NCBI GenBank assembly: GCA_964030785.1
Contig: OZ034977.1
Location: 25,739,652-25,803,651 of the forward strand
Reading direction: 5' to 3'
Source: Siderastrea siderea
Lineage: Eukaryota; Cnidaria; Anthozoa; Scleractinia; Rhizangiidae
Length of the DNA: 64,000 bases
The notes beneath the pieces are model-generated. The model saw nothing but the letters and a program-made list of their open reading frames with translations, searched no databases and had not been told where the DNA came from. Positions 22,769-34,053 of the stretch are shown here, one piece after another; within the stretch, counting starts at the first letter, position 1; each line of letters starts with the position of its first letter. The translations under genes and the position numbers were made by a program.

Positions 22769-23100
22769 CTAACTTTCATTAGTCAAATAAGAGTCAGCTA
22801 TATTCTTATTTAATGGACAGCGGGCACTTGTCCTACGCAAATGGTCTGTCCCGCCAAAGACACAAGCTTTGGCAGGTGGCTCAATGGGTTGAATGTTGCA
22901 GTGTTCCTCCACTGCCCTTGTCGCTTCTTCTTCATCCATTTCATCTTCTCCTGTTTCACCATGTGTGAACAATCCTCTGTCGTTTTGTGTATTGTCACCT
23001 GAATAAAACAGATGAAAGGAAATGCCTTTATTAGTTTGAACGGACCTAGTAAGGAAAGAAACATTCTTGGACCATTCATTAACAAGCCTTGGTTAGGCCT

Positions 23101-23305
23101 TATGCATGTTTACATCAGACCCACAAATTTCACCACCAAGCCTTGTTTTGGAATTGTAAACTTACATAATGTTTCACAGCAGTGGATTCCCCGTGTAGTG
23201 TAGTTGAAAAGAATTCTCGCACACAAAGAGTGAACATGCAAAAAAGTTTGTCCAAAATCGAGGCTTGGTGGTGAAATTTTTCTGTTATGGACATCAACAT
23301 GCATG
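23101..23305. repeat. Inverted-repeat element inside the Mutator-like relic
   Basis: A roughly 50-bp arm at 23103-23151 (GCATGTTTACATC ... TTTCACCACCAAGCCT) pairs with the reverse complement at about 23253-23303 (AGGCTTGGTGGTGAAA ... GACATCAACATGC). This is a MITE-like foldback sitting between two coding segments of the relic. Confidence 0.65.
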
Positions 23306-24144
23306 TGGGCTATTGGATTCAAAGCCTTCGACCACTAAAATTCCTTATTATTGGAATACACTGTTTTTTTATTTGTTTGTTTGTTTTTTTGTTATGGAGT
23401 CCATTGTCAAGCTATTACAGGGTCCACAAAAACAGCCAAAATCATCAACCCAGTGATATTTGATATGTTTGTACAAGACAGTTTGCTGGCTACAACTTCA
23501 TTATAACAAAATCACTTGCAGTAGTAAGAGTGATACAGAATTTACAGAATTTTCAAATGTATGTTTCCCCTACCTCTTCTTCTGTTCCTGTTGCCGCTTC
23601 TGCTGGAAGGCCACCCGCTGTTTTTTAGCTTTGTCAGTTTTTTGTCTCTCGAGTCTCCTCATTCTCTCGAGGCTTTCTCTTGTCACGATGTCATCTAGGC
23701 CATCGACCTCTGGGAGGCCCATCTTGGCGAAGAGGTCTCTGGCCCAGTGGTACAAGGAGCCTTTACGCTTTGCTAAATATGTCATATTACTCTGACAAAG
23801 ACCAATGTTAGTTGAACAATTATGATGCAATTGATGCAAGTTTACATCCTTGGGCCTGAATTTAGTAAGGACATGGAATTTACTCTCAGGCAAATTTGAG
23901 TGGCCTTTACCCATAACAGGATCTATGACCTCATTTGCCTTCTCTGCAATGCGATTGCATTCAATCTCGTAGAAGGCTGTGAAGGTCACATGTTAATGCT
24001 TTCCCCCTTACTTGATAAGGCTTACCAGAACAAGACAAATTTGTGTTGTATTCCCCATCACTATCTTCACTGTCTTCACTATCTACACTACCTTCACTGT
24101 CACTATGCTGAACTGCCTCATCTAACCTAGGCTGGCTAATACTT

Positions 24145-24330
24145 CCTACACTTCCTGCAACCCCACTACCTGCACTTCCTGTTGCCCCACTACCTACACT
24201 TCCTGTTACCCCACTACCTACACTTCCTGTTGCCCCACTACCTACACTTCCTGTTGCCCCACTACCTACACTTCCTGTTGCCCCACCACCTGCACTTCCT
24301 GTTCTAACTGATACCCCACTGCCTGATACC
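24145..24330 (-). repeat. 30-bp minisatellite coding Gly-Ser-Val/Ala repeats
   Basis: About six units of CTTCCTGTTGCCCCACTACC-type sequence, period 30 bp. On the minus strand they encode repeats of GSVGSGATGS within the transposase relic. It lies between the zinc-binding HPEIVCSCGKC block and the acidic SDSEGSVDSEDSEDSDGE stretch. Confidence 0.85.
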
Positions 24331-25177
24331 CCCGCTCCCCCATCGCATTTGCCACACGAGCATACAATCTCAGGATGCCATGGACAAGAGCTTTCTTTCC
24401 CATCCTCTCCTATCCATTTATGGATATCTCGGGAATGGTACTTCCCTAGAATACGTATGCGATTAGCATATTCCAACGGATCGTTCCCGCTTTGCTATAG
24501 GGCTGAGAAATGGTTGCTCTTCGGCCGTGCAACAAACTCGTCTGACATACAACCGCATTTTTTGGAGTGTGCCCTTTTGCCAGCACACTCACACTTAGCT
24601 GATGCCAGTTGTGGATAATCCTTTTTGTGAGTCACAATAAATGACTGGTCCACAGATTTCTTAGATTTATATTCTTTTAGATTGTTGGCATGTGAACGTC
24701 CCACATGGCCTCCACAAAGCATAACACGGCTAAGGGAGCCGTGAGGGAAAACATACCGAAATGATTTCGCTGATGAGGAGTCGGCATCTTGCCAGTTGAC
24801 TGCAATCACCATTTCCTCCTCTTTAGCTTTACTAAAGCAAACCTCTGCCAAGTGCCCCTCAGCAGCTTTCGCAGTTCCCTCCCACAATTCTGTGTCGCAA
24901 ACATTATTGGACCCCCTCATACACGAATGCCCATAATAAAGTGTACACCCTGTTAAAAAATTGATGATGACAAATCTACAGCACTGACTATGATGTCCCC
25001 ATATGAGCCAACAGCCGTGAGAGGTGGTAACTTTCTTCTTCCAGCTTCCGAGCTCCAAGGGTTTTTCATTTTCATTTCGTTTTTGCCCATTTCACATATT
25101 TCATCCAGGACAGTCTTAATGAAAGGATGAGCAAGTTTTATAATATTAAAGAAATTTTTATAAGCTAGGGTTTCCAT

Positions 25178-25627
25178 CCTCGGTCTAACGATCTATCCAT
25201 CGAGAGATCGATCAATCAATGTTTATTTATCACTAGAATAGTATTATTTACACACGATATGCCATGCCATTAGATATCAAAATGAATAAATTACAATAAG
25301 TAAAACAAAGATTCATTTGACATGCACCATGACCACTTAACATTGAGCAATCGCCTTTCATTAGCAGTGAAACGGAGCACAATTACAATTATTTATACAT
25401 ATTTACCAGGAGCATGTTAGTTATATAGTCATAAACAATCACAGCCAAACCTTCTGCTAGCACGCATGCGTAGAAGTGTTAAATCCAATTGCGACATAGA
25501 AACTGAAAATTGCACATTCAGCAGTTTCCAAACAAATATAACAGGAACGTGGATACCTGGAGAAATACCCTGATAAACGCAAACTAAATGATATGATCGT
25601 GTACATACTTTCACAGTTTCGAGCATA
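25178..25627. other. No gene seen
   Basis: No coding similarity between the Mutator-like relic and the start of the inverted duplication. AT-rich. Confidence 0.35.
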
Positions 25628-27180
25628 ACTTTGGTAACTCCTCACAACACTTAAAATTTGATGCAGGAGAAAATTCTACTGTGGGTTGATAAGTACAACT
25701 CTTCCTTATCCTACAATGTTACTGACATTTCCATGTTGTTGTTTTGAGTAGTTAAAACAGTTCCTTTTATCAACCTAATTTCACAGCTTTAAAAAAAACA
25801 GGGAAAATGGGTACACAAAAATACATGTTGACAAAAAGTGAGACCTCGTATAGCAATTTCCTTGCAGTCATGGAAAGACAAAAATCGTGCGGCCAGAAGG
25901 TTTAAAGAACGTGGCGTCGTTGTCAAACACCATTACATTATGCAAATTACGAACCACAACCTATGCGTGAAATTCGAGAGCAAATGTAATGCGAGCAATG
26001 CTCCCTTACATCGGGAAAACACAAAAATAGTTTCAAACTACAGCAGGACACAATTCCACACTGGTAATATTTCGCATATAGCTTTAATTAATGTACCAGT
26101 CAAATTGAAGCTTCAACATCCTTCCCCCGGGCAAACCCCGAGCATTTGACTGTGCATCGTGTCCCGGGAGGGGGGAATTTGAATGTTGCCTTGGAAGGGT
26201 GGGGAATTTGAACCAGATTTACCTCGTTCTAGCGAAATATGCCTGTGAGGTTTTTTCGGTTTTTGCAGGGTTTGACGGATTTCCAAGATAGAATTTCACC
26301 TTTGTTAGTGAATAACACTCTCAAAACGGTCTTTAAAAGAAGTTTTAAGGTGTCATCACGGCATATCTCTCTCTGAAAAGCGTGAACAGTGTTTGATTGA
26401 AGACAAAATTTCTCTTTGAGGAGAGGTATTTCGGTACTAATGGGTGGGGCATTTAAACGGCTTTTTTGCCCCGAGGGGAGGGAATTTGAACAAGCCAATC
26501 TTCAAAAGTTCAAATGCCCGGGGGGTTGTCCGGGGGGGATGTTGAAGCTTCAATTTGACTGGTATATAAATTGTAAGCAACATTCAAATAGCTCATTAAC
26601 TATGCTCAATTCACAATATAAACAAGTTATAACGTACACGCCACTCGATGATTGCTAATTGCGCTTAGCAAGTAACTTTACAAACCACCTTGATCCAGAA
26701 CTATTAATCTGAGAATAAAGCAATAAAAGCAAGTCATATTGAGTATATCACAGCCTGTGTTTTGCAAACTAATTTAGCGAACACTTAAGCTTAGTGCCTT
26801 GCAGAATAATGAATCAACAAATGGCATCTTGTTCTGTTTTCATTTGCACCTATTACCTCGATTATTCTGTCATCTTCGATCAAAAATAGATCTGTGCGTT
26901 TCAGAGATCATCTTCGAAGCGTCAAAACAGTTGGTTTTAGGAAAATTCTTCGTTTAAAACCCTTCATTTAGACCAAGCTTCCATGGATTACTTCTCTCGT
27001 CTCGTCTTAAATTTTCCAGGCAGTAGCCGCTGACCAGTAACTAATGTGAAGAAAAAAAAACTTGTACTGCTCTGTTTTGTACTCGCGTTTGTCTTAGCTA
27101 TCTAAAATTTGAATGCATGATCGCTCACCAATTAAGAGTGAATTTATTTGAAAATGAAGGTTGGAGCTCATGGGGGAAGA
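25628..27180 (+). repeat. Left arm of a large inverted duplication
   Basis: This arm matches, as reverse complement, 37470-37966 plus 42732-43335. Shared landmarks are AACTTTGGTAACTCCTCAC at the outer edge (25629), ACCTATGCGTGAAATTCGAG (25961), CTATGCTCAATTCACAATAT (26600), CCACTCGATGATTGC (26641) and CACCAATTAAGAGTGAATTT near the inner edge (27126). Without its private MITE (26096-26562) the arm is about 1.09 kb, equal to the right arm without its private LTR element. No shared intact reading frame exists, so it is noncoding or the ends of an old large element. Confidence 0.85.
26096..26562. mobile_element. TA-flanked non-autonomous DNA transposon in the left arm
   Basis: Terminal inverted repeats of about 40 bp begin CCAGTCAAATTGAAGCTTCA and continue into a C-rich block. 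TA flanks both ends (26094-26095, 26563-26564). The matching site in the right arm of the inverted duplication (about 42835) lacks the element, giving a natural empty site. No transposase is present. The ends resemble Tc1/mariner-type MITEs. Confidence 0.85.
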
Positions 27181-27222
27181 CCACAATGTGTGACGTGGTT
27201 GCTAATTTTTTGGTATTTTCAG

Positions 27223-27642
27223 CACAGGCGGCCCAAACTCACGTTACGAGGTGTAATGTAATTTACATTCTTACCTTCGGTGAGGCGGAACGTGACCTTT
27301 GAGCGAGCCGGTATCGCGTTACAGGCGACCATAACCACTGTAACTCCCTTGGGTTACAGTGGTTACGTAATGAAGCCCAAAATCCACTAAAACGATGAAT
27401 ACACGGCAAAGCACAAAGGAATACATCAAAGGTAAGAATTTTTTATTCATTGTATTGAACAAAAGTTCAAATTTATCGTTATTTAGCGTTCGCAGACCTT
27501 AGTATTTTAATTCTCATACAACGTCTCTTTTAATGGTCGCCTGTAACGCGACACCGGCTCGCTCAAAGGACACGTTCCGCCTCACCGAAGGTAAGAATGT
27601 AAATTACATTACACCTCGTAACGTGAGTTTGGGCCGCCTGTG
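27223..27642. mobile_element. Non-autonomous DNA transposon with ~110-bp TIRs
   Basis: The two ends are inverted copies for about 110 bp, starting CACAGGCGGCCCAAACTCAC. The direct repeat TTTTCAG flanks both sides (27216-27222 and 27643-27649). Inside is a 13-bp-stem hairpin, TAACCACTGTAAC...GTTACAGTGGTTA (about 27331-27367). No protein is encoded. A duplication of 7 bp fits no single superfamily cleanly (hAT usually gives 8). Confidence 0.8.
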
Positions 27643-27649
27643 TTTTCAG

Positions 27650-28489
27650 CGAGGTGAAATAACGTGATAACTCGGACAGTGGGGGCGCGTCTTCACATGT
27701 TTAAAAATAAACCTCTAGTTTCATCCAAGCTGTTAAATTTTGGAATCTGACCCTAGCAAAACGTCTGTATAGCAAAAATATTGCCACTTGATCGAAATAT
27801 CCTCCGTTGAATACTTTCTGTCCAATGACAGTTAACGGAGCTTGGTCCATGACAACTTTACGGTTATGGTCCCGTTTGCAATATGTAGCCGCCAGAACCA
27901 CCTGATCGTGGGGTAATGCTCTCAAATGTGATCATACAGTACACAAAAATCATCATGCTCTTGAAATTTCGCCTCTGCGCTTTCTCTAGATTAGCAGTAT
28001 ACCGCCAAACCTAGTGGATGACACTACGGGAGTTAATCACAGGCTAGTCTGGCAGTATGACAACCAAGCGTAATCAGTGGAAATTACGAGTATCCTCAGA
28101 TTCTTGTTAGGGATTGAATAGCGGGTGAGATACTTTATTTTAAATTAACCCTAAAAGTCTATCTAGACGGAGCGGGAGGTGGGGTGGAGGGGGGTGGGGT
28201 GCACGGGAACTTGAAACTTTTCTATATTATTTTTTTAATATGTGAGCAAGCACCGCCAAACTTTTATTTAAAAAATTATTTGGGAACAAATTGGTGTGGT
28301 AGGCCAATGTACAGTGAGATTGACGTTGCTAAGGCAATCAAACTTTGGCAGGGGTGTTTTTCTGAAATAATTTGGTATAGTAATGTTTTAACTGAAAATA
28401 AAAATGACTTTCTTACTGTAGGTGTCATGTTATTAGGTAATTTTGGAGTTCTTTTATTACTTTTGTTCACTTTTTGGTCAATTGGGTGG
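27650..28489. other. No gene recognised
   Basis: A 137-residue plus-strand frame (28184-28597) has one strongly hydrophobic stretch (VMLLGNFGVLLLLLFTFWSIGW) but runs into the terminal repeat of the DIRS-like element and has no known domain. I treat it as unproven. Confidence 0.35.
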
Positions 28490-28659
28490 CTATTCACAAT
28501 GCTCCTAATGAAATGCGATGATAAGATAAGTTATTATAATGCCTCGTTAGCACCAGGTCCGCATATGCACACTGATTACGTAACCAGTATGGCATAAATA
28601 GGATGAAAACACTCGATTCTTGCTCAGTTTCCTTCCAGCGGACAACCAGAGTAAAGGAC
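28490..28659 (+). repeat. Left terminal direct repeat (A1) of the DIRS-like element
   Basis: It starts CTATTCACAATGCTCCTAAT and ends CAGAGTAAAGGAC. The same sequence recurs at 35426-35570 and continues at 36846-36872 after a LINE insertion. It contains the TATA/initiator pair of the element. Confidence 0.9.
28593..28630 (+). promoter_or_regulatory. TATA box plus initiator in the terminal repeat
   Basis: CATAAATA at 28593-28600 is followed 31 bp later (T at 28595 to A at 28626) by an initiator-like CTCAGTTT. The same pair, with the same spacing, is kept in the right repeat (35527-35534 and A at 35560). This is the textbook spacing of a core promoter and places the transcript start inside the repeat, as a retroelement needs. 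Confidence 0.55.
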
Positions 28660-28706
28660 TCTTTTTTCTGTTTCTCGCCCGAACCGCACGACTTCTCCGT
28701 CGTATA

Positions 28707-31197
28707 ATGGCTGATAGACAAGTGCAAATGCCACAAGCTCTGGCTCGTCGCGAAGCTCCTTGTCCGGGAGCAGCTCAGGCTCCGCAAGCTCAGCAAGCAC
28801 CGCAAGTTCCGCAGGTTGCACAAGTACCCCAGGTTCCGCAAGTTCAGCCGGCTCCACAAGCGCCACCAGCGCCTCAGGCACCTGTAGCTCCTCAAGCAGG
28901 AAACGCTCCTGAAGCCGCTCAAGCCCCACAGGCTCCGCAAGTTCCGCAGGATGCAACGCATGGTGGAGAGCTTGAGGTGAATATTTTGTGTCTTATGTCT
29001 GTGGTTTGCCTAGATAAGTTGATTAGGATCCCAGTTACCACGTGTTTCATTATGTTTTGAGATTTAGGTGGGTTTTTCTATTTCGCTCGGACTCGGTCAA
29101 AGTTTTAGTTTATATCATGTGGGCGAGGTTTCGCCAGCTTGTTTATTAAAATGAGCTTTACAAATGTGGGCAAGGTATTGCCAGTGTTAATGAGTGAAGC
29201 TGACAAATGTGGGCGAGCTTTCGCCACGGCGAGGTTACGCCAGCTCGTTTATGAAATGAGCTTTACAAATGTGGGCAAGGTTTTGCCAGTGTTAGTGAGT
29301 GAAGCTGACAAATGTGGGCGAGGTTTCGCCATTTTGCTTATGAAATGAGCTTCACAAATGTGGGCGAGGTTTCGCCAGCTTGTTTATGAAATGAGCTTTA
29401 CAAATGTGGGCACGGTTTTGCCAGTGTTAGTGAGTGAAGCAGACAAATGTGGGCGAGGTTTCGCCATCTTGTTATGGAATGAGCTTCACAAATGTGGGCG
29501 AAGCTTCGCCGGAAAAAAAAAATTGGTTCGAGAGTTTTTATCAAATGGAGATCGTAAAGGAGGGCGAGAGTTCGCCAGTTTTGTTTTATGGAATGTTCCA
29601 TTCATTGATTTGGGGGAGTTAAACAAATGTGGGCGAGACTTTGCCAGTCTTTCGTTTTGTTTTGTTTTTTGTTTTTGTGGCTTGAATGCTCCATTCAATG
29701 TTTCGAGGCGGTTAACAAGTTTGGGCGAGGCTTCGCTAGTTTGTCTTGTGGAATAGCCGATTCAATGATTTGGGTGCATTTGGCTAATGAGGGCGACACC
29801 TCCCAGCTTGTTTTCCTGGAATACTTTGTTTGAATGAGGACAAAAGTTCTCTTTGTACGCTAGATCGCACCCTTTGTGAGTTTTTTCCGTTGTGTTATTT
29901 TTTAAAGAAGCTGCGAGGGCTAATATTCATTTGCGCCCATAACAATGAGATGATTGATTTGTGCACTCCCGGGAGGTCATCTGTGGTAACTTTGTGCATT
30001 TGTAGTTTTTTCAGAATTACAAATTAATGTTAAACTAAATTTTGATAATGAAATGAGGGCGCCAAGCCTCCGAGGAAGTTTTATATCACCATCCTGCTTT
30101 TGAGCCTATAATATCTGCAGTTTTGTTCTCTGAAGACTTTTACGAGGTCGATTATTAAATAATTTAAAGTCACCCGAGAGTGGGTTCGAAATCTCTTGAC
30201 TTTACTTATAGTTGGGAGTTAATAAAACTGGTAGGAACCGTAATGAGGATTGCTGTCTCGTATTTATTTGATTGAAGTCCGTAAATTGATCAAAGTCTCG
30301 CCAAATTGTTTTGGAACACCGACAGTCGTGTGATTATGGAAATAATTCTCTACAAGGAATTTTCTGCTTTGCAATACCATTGCTTATGCGGTATCGGTGA
30401 TTGTTTTTGTTGGCTATTGTTGTGTGATTATTTTTGGTCGGCACAATTGGTTGAATAGATATATTCTGTAGTTGTTACTTTCGGCTTTATTGATTAGTCT
30501 GTGTATAAGTGAAAGCATTTTCTGACAGCTTTTGAAACTAGTGAAGGTGTTTTTTTCCAAAGTGCAACACTTGTAGTACTGTGGGTGTGTTATGATGCAT
30601 AATTTAACACATCGTTTATGAAGTTTACATTCCGACACACTTTGTTTGTTGTTCAAATTCTGACAGATTTTGAAAGAGAAGTATAACGAGCTAAAGGAGG
30701 CGATGGACATGCTGACAAAGTCCTCCGTGGAAAACCTGCTGAAGCGACTTCTGAGTTTGGCCTCTTGTCCTCTTGTACAATTCAATAAGTATGAGGCGTT
30801 GGAGTTGGTCGATGCCTTAAAGAACGCAGCTCATTATTCCAAGCATAAAAAGGAAGCATATTATCGCCTCGTCTTTGAGACGCTGCGAGGGAAGTTTGAT
30901 CAGCCCAATGATCAGTTCTGCAATTTCATCTTCCCTCTGCTTGGAGACAAAGACCACGAGAAGGTCTTGGATGTGGTAGCTAAAGTAGAGAAGAATAATA
31001 TACCGCAGATGCAGAAATCGTCTGGTTCGGGCGGTGTGTTGAAGAATAGGAGCTATCCGTCTTCTAGGCCGCCTCGGCGATGTTTCTACTGTAACAGGCC
31101 CGGTCATATTAAGGCCCATTGTCTTCAGAGAAGGAAACATTCAGGCGAATTAAGTGTGAAGGATGATAAAAAGCCCTTTACCAGTGTCAATAAGTAA
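28707..31197 (+). CDS. Gag-like protein of the DIRS-like element (two exons)
   Basis: Exon 1 (28707-28976) starts MADRQVQMPQ and is a Pro/Gln/Ala repeat region. It ends GELE at a GAG/GTGAAT donor. Exon 2 (30667-31197) begins after TCTGACAG in the same phase with ILKEKYNELKEAM, a coiled-coil-like helix. It then has a helical Gag body and a CCHC zinc knuckle, CFYCNRPGHIKAHC, about 30 residues before the stop. The total is about 265 residues with no break. A spliced Gag is odd for a retroelement copied from RNA. An alternative is that an insertion separates the parts, but the phase match and splice sites favour an intron. Confidence 0.65.
29121..29804 (+). repeat. Array of 14 short hairpins inside the putative Gag intron
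   Basis: Copies of GGGCGAGGTTTCGCC, each a 5-bp stem (GGCGA/TCGCC) with a 4-base loop, start at 29121, 29168, 29211, 29227, 29273, 29316, 29362, 29408, 29451, 29496, 29562, 29631, 29723 and 29791. Spacing is about 45 bp at first and widens to 66-92 bp. Two copies read GGCAA...TTGCC, so both sides of the stem changed together; two others carry a mismatch or GT pair. The linkers share GAGCTT-ACAAATGT. The last unit (29791) is degenerate. Confidence 0.8.
29830..30666. other. Rest of the putative Gag intron, no gene seen
   Basis: AT-rich sequence up to the CAAATTCTGACAG acceptor. The 123-residue minus-strand frame (30414-30785) overlaps Gag exon 2 antisense and shows no domain. Confidence 0.4.
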
Positions 31198-31472
31198 TTT
31201 CCTGAATGTCTCTCGCATCTCAATTAAGTTTTCACAGAATGTTGAGTTGTTACTGAGGTCTTAGAGTCCAATAAATGTAATCCCAGGAAAACTATACTTT
31301 TGTCTTTTATGCGTTTTAGACTGTTTTGTGGCCCCTTTATTTTTTAAGTCGTGGAGTTTGGCAGTTTTGAAAAAGGGTAACTCAGTCAACCCCCTCATCA
31401 TCTCTCTGCTGACTTTGGGTTTCGTCGCCACAAGTTTTCATTTCTTTCTTTTTTCTTTTGTTCCCCTTTCAG

Positions 31473-33741
31473 GGATGTATTAAAGCCTTTGGCTGGGCAT
31501 GGGAAAGGGACATAGAATTTGATTCTGAAGTTGTTCAAGTTGGAACGAATCGACGGTGTCTTCGATGGGTAGATTGGCGAGGAAACCCTGTTCCTGTCAG
31601 CAGCGAGGTGACAGCAAATTCTCACTTCAGATCAACAATTCTGAAAGTGTCACGTGGGGAAGCTCTTGGAGATGTAGGAGATTTACTTTTACGGGACCCC
31701 GAACATTTTGGGGCGGGCGAGTTACACGAGCATGTTGATAGCTGGAAAGAAATTAGCTGAAACTGTTATAGAGAGTCCTTCGTTACATCAATCTGAAGTC
31801 TTAGCATGGATTGAGGGCAAAGTTTCTGTCTTTCCCTATTTTCAACATTTTTCAGGGGGTTTTAAGGGAGAGTCGTATGACTCTGGTCTTCCCCCAGGAA
31901 AGGCATTTTTTAATAATGTCTCTTGTAAGCCGTTTGTGAAGTTTATTCAACAAACACTTCTTGATCGCTTAAAAACTGGTGCAGTGTCTTTGTTAGGGAA
32001 GGTGGGTGAGGTCCAACCCCCCATCTCGTTCTTCCCCTGACCGTGGAACCAACGAAGCCACGTTTGTGTCATGATGCTCGTTTCTTGAACATTTGGATGC
32101 AAGATAAGCCGTTTAAGTTGGATCGTGCAGGTGACCTGCCACGTTATGTTTAACGGGCTCGTACCAAAGTGTTCTTGATGACAAATCTTGTTATGATCAT
32201 ATTCTTTTGGCTGATGACAGTCGAACATTTTTTGGCATCCAGTGGGGTGGGTGGTATTTCACCTACAATACGCTACCGTTTGGCTGGAAGATTTCACCGT
32301 ACCTTTATCAAAACACTTGTGGCAACAAATTTCTTTCGGTCTTTGAATGTCCCATGTCTTTTGTACATTGATGATCGTCATAACGGACAGCTACAAATTC
32401 CCCTTGATAAGGGGGGTATACGCTGATATCCCAACTCTTGATGAGCGTAGATTTGCAGCTGCAAAATCAGCCCTTTTTCTTGTGGCCTATTATTTGATTC
32501 AACTTGAATACTTTTTGGGGTTGGCAAAATCTGTTCTGAGTCCTAGGATGGTTGTCCCTTACCTAGGATTTTTGTCAGATTCGTCTCGGCAGGTGGTTCA
32601 CCTTATTCTAGAGAAGAAGGATAAATTTTTGAATTTGATCCGGGAGGTCCTAAACGCTAAAACAATAACGATTAAAACGCTTTAGCGTTTGGTTGGTAAA
32701 TGTGTCTCCTTCTCCTTAGTTGTTCCTGGAGCACGTCTTTTCACCAAAGAAATGAATGCGGCTATTTCGAAGGGCCATCTTTCTTCTAAACTAATACAGG
32801 TGTGTGGGGCTCTTAGAGAGGAGATTTCCCACTGGTTGTTTCTGGAGACATGGGATGATCCCCTTCCTTGGAGGGATGAGCGACATGTTCGAGTATCAGT
32901 CGCTACGGATGCTTCTAATTTTGAGTGGGGAGGATCTTTGATTTTACCAGTATCTGCAGATACCTCTGATTATTGGAAGAAGGAAGAGCAATCTTGGGAT
33001 ATTGCCACGAAGGAGGCTACCGTCCTTAGGAGGGTGCTGTTGGTTTTTCAGAATCAGTTAAGGAATTCCCGGGTAGATGCTTTGGTTGACAATCAGGCGG
33101 TGGTTCAGGCCTGGAACAACCAACCTGGAAAGAGTGGATCTCTTAATAAAGCGTTAAAGAGGTTGTTCTTTACTACAGTGGAGCTGAATGTGTCTTTGCA
33201 TTTGTCTTATATTTCCACCCATGATAACCCAGCAGACCTACATTCTCGCCGCCTATCTGTGATGGATAGCCAACTGTGTCCTGCTCTATGGGAGGTTGTT
33301 GAGCAACAATTTGGAGGCCTTACAGGTCATACCTGCGACTTGATGGCGCTAGATTCAAACGCAATGAAAGATAAATTTGGCAAATGCCTCCCACATTTTA
33401 CGCCCTGCCCGACTCCTGCGTTATCAGGGGTAAATCTCTTTGCTCAGGATCTTTCCGGCCGACATGAGCCATTTCTGGAACACCCCTATGTTTTTCCTCC
33501 GTCGATTTTAGTGGGCCCTGTCTTATGCTTTTTGAAGAGTTTCAGAAGGTCATGTACAGTAGTCGTTTTAGATGTGTATCCGAGGAAATGCTGGTGGCCG
33601 CTGATCCAGTGTTGGTCATCAAGGTCACTTAAACTTGCTGGAAAAGGTGATTCACAAGCCCTTCTCATCCCGTCTAAGGAAGGATGGATAAATCATACCA
33701 ATATTCCCGGAGACTTATGGATCTTCTTGGTTGAATTTTAA
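31473..33741 (+). pseudogene. Reverse transcriptase / RNase H of the DIRS-like element
   Basis: It starts behind a strong acceptor (TTTCCCCTTTCAG-like tract, 31472) with GCIKAFGWAW. DIRS-type landmarks follow in shifting frames: HVDSWKE, FKGESYDSGLPPGKAFF, KPFKLDRAGDLPRYV, and the catalytic LLYIDDRHNGQ (about 32364-32396). Then comes RNase H with TDASNFEWGG (about 32906), DNQAVVQAWNN and the STHDNPADLHSR block typical of DIRS elements. Frame changes are needed near 31745, 32020, 32160, 32300 and 32405, and a TAG sits at 32683-32685, so the enzyme is dead. The RNase H half is the best kept. Confidence 0.75.
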
Positions 33742-34053
33742 ATTACTTGCTTGACATTGATAAGGAGCCGAAATAGCGTGTTAGTGTGGACAGAGATGTA
33801 TTTAGAAAGATGTTCGATATTTATCTCAATATTTTTCTCTGTAATTTATGTAATGCTTGATAGTTTATGAGGTATTACTGATTTAGAACGATTTGGTGAT
33901 ATCCTGTTGTTGTTTTTGAGAGATGTAATTAGTATGATGCTCGATGTTCATTTCAGCTTCTCTTGCAATGTATGTAATGGTAGTTTAGAATTGAGGAATA
34001 AAGTGTCACTGCCTTTGACAAATTTTGTGATATCTTGCTGTTGCTTTTCCTAG
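33742..34053. other. Spacer (probable intron) before the recombinase exon
   Basis: Non-coding, AT-rich, ending in a pyrimidine-rich tract and TAG acceptor (GCTTTTCCTAG, 34053). A short block repeats within it (TTGGTGATATCCTG at 33893 and TTTGTGATATCTTG at 34025). Confidence 0.45.

Larger units (their letters stand above)
22769..25177 (-). pseudogene. Mutator-like transposase relic (C-terminal half)
   Basis: Minus-strand segments follow the order of a transposase-derived family I recall as expanded in cnidarians. They are: LYYGHSC with a downstream LCGGHVGRSHANNL block (25058-24495), the Cys-rich CECAGKRAHSKKCGC, ILGKYHSRDIHKW (24476-23961), GKGHSNLPESKFHVLTKFRPKD with LGLCQSNMTYL (23989-23570), and a last segment ending in a Cys/His motif (CVFGGTDHLRRTSARCPLNK, 22972-22769). 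Breaks: a frame change near 24955, a TAG at 24495-24497 and a frameshift near 23980. About 570 bp separate the last two parts, as an intron or insertion. Family naming is from memory and moderate in certainty. Confidence 0.55.

Noticed and set aside
28184..28597. 137-residue frame with a hydrophobic segment before the DIRS-like element
   Set aside because: It runs into the terminal repeat, has no recognisable domain and no splice evidence.
28494..28961. Long minus-strand frames opposite the Gag N terminus
   Set aside because: They are shadows of the Pro/Gln/Ala repeat coding region and the terminal repeat; no domain is seen and the plus-strand frame fits the splice sites.
29121..29804. Evenly spaced short palindromes resembling a CRISPR array
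   Set aside because: The context is a eukaryotic retroelement, the spacers are themselves similar to each other, no cas gene is present, and spacing drifts from 16 to 92 bp.
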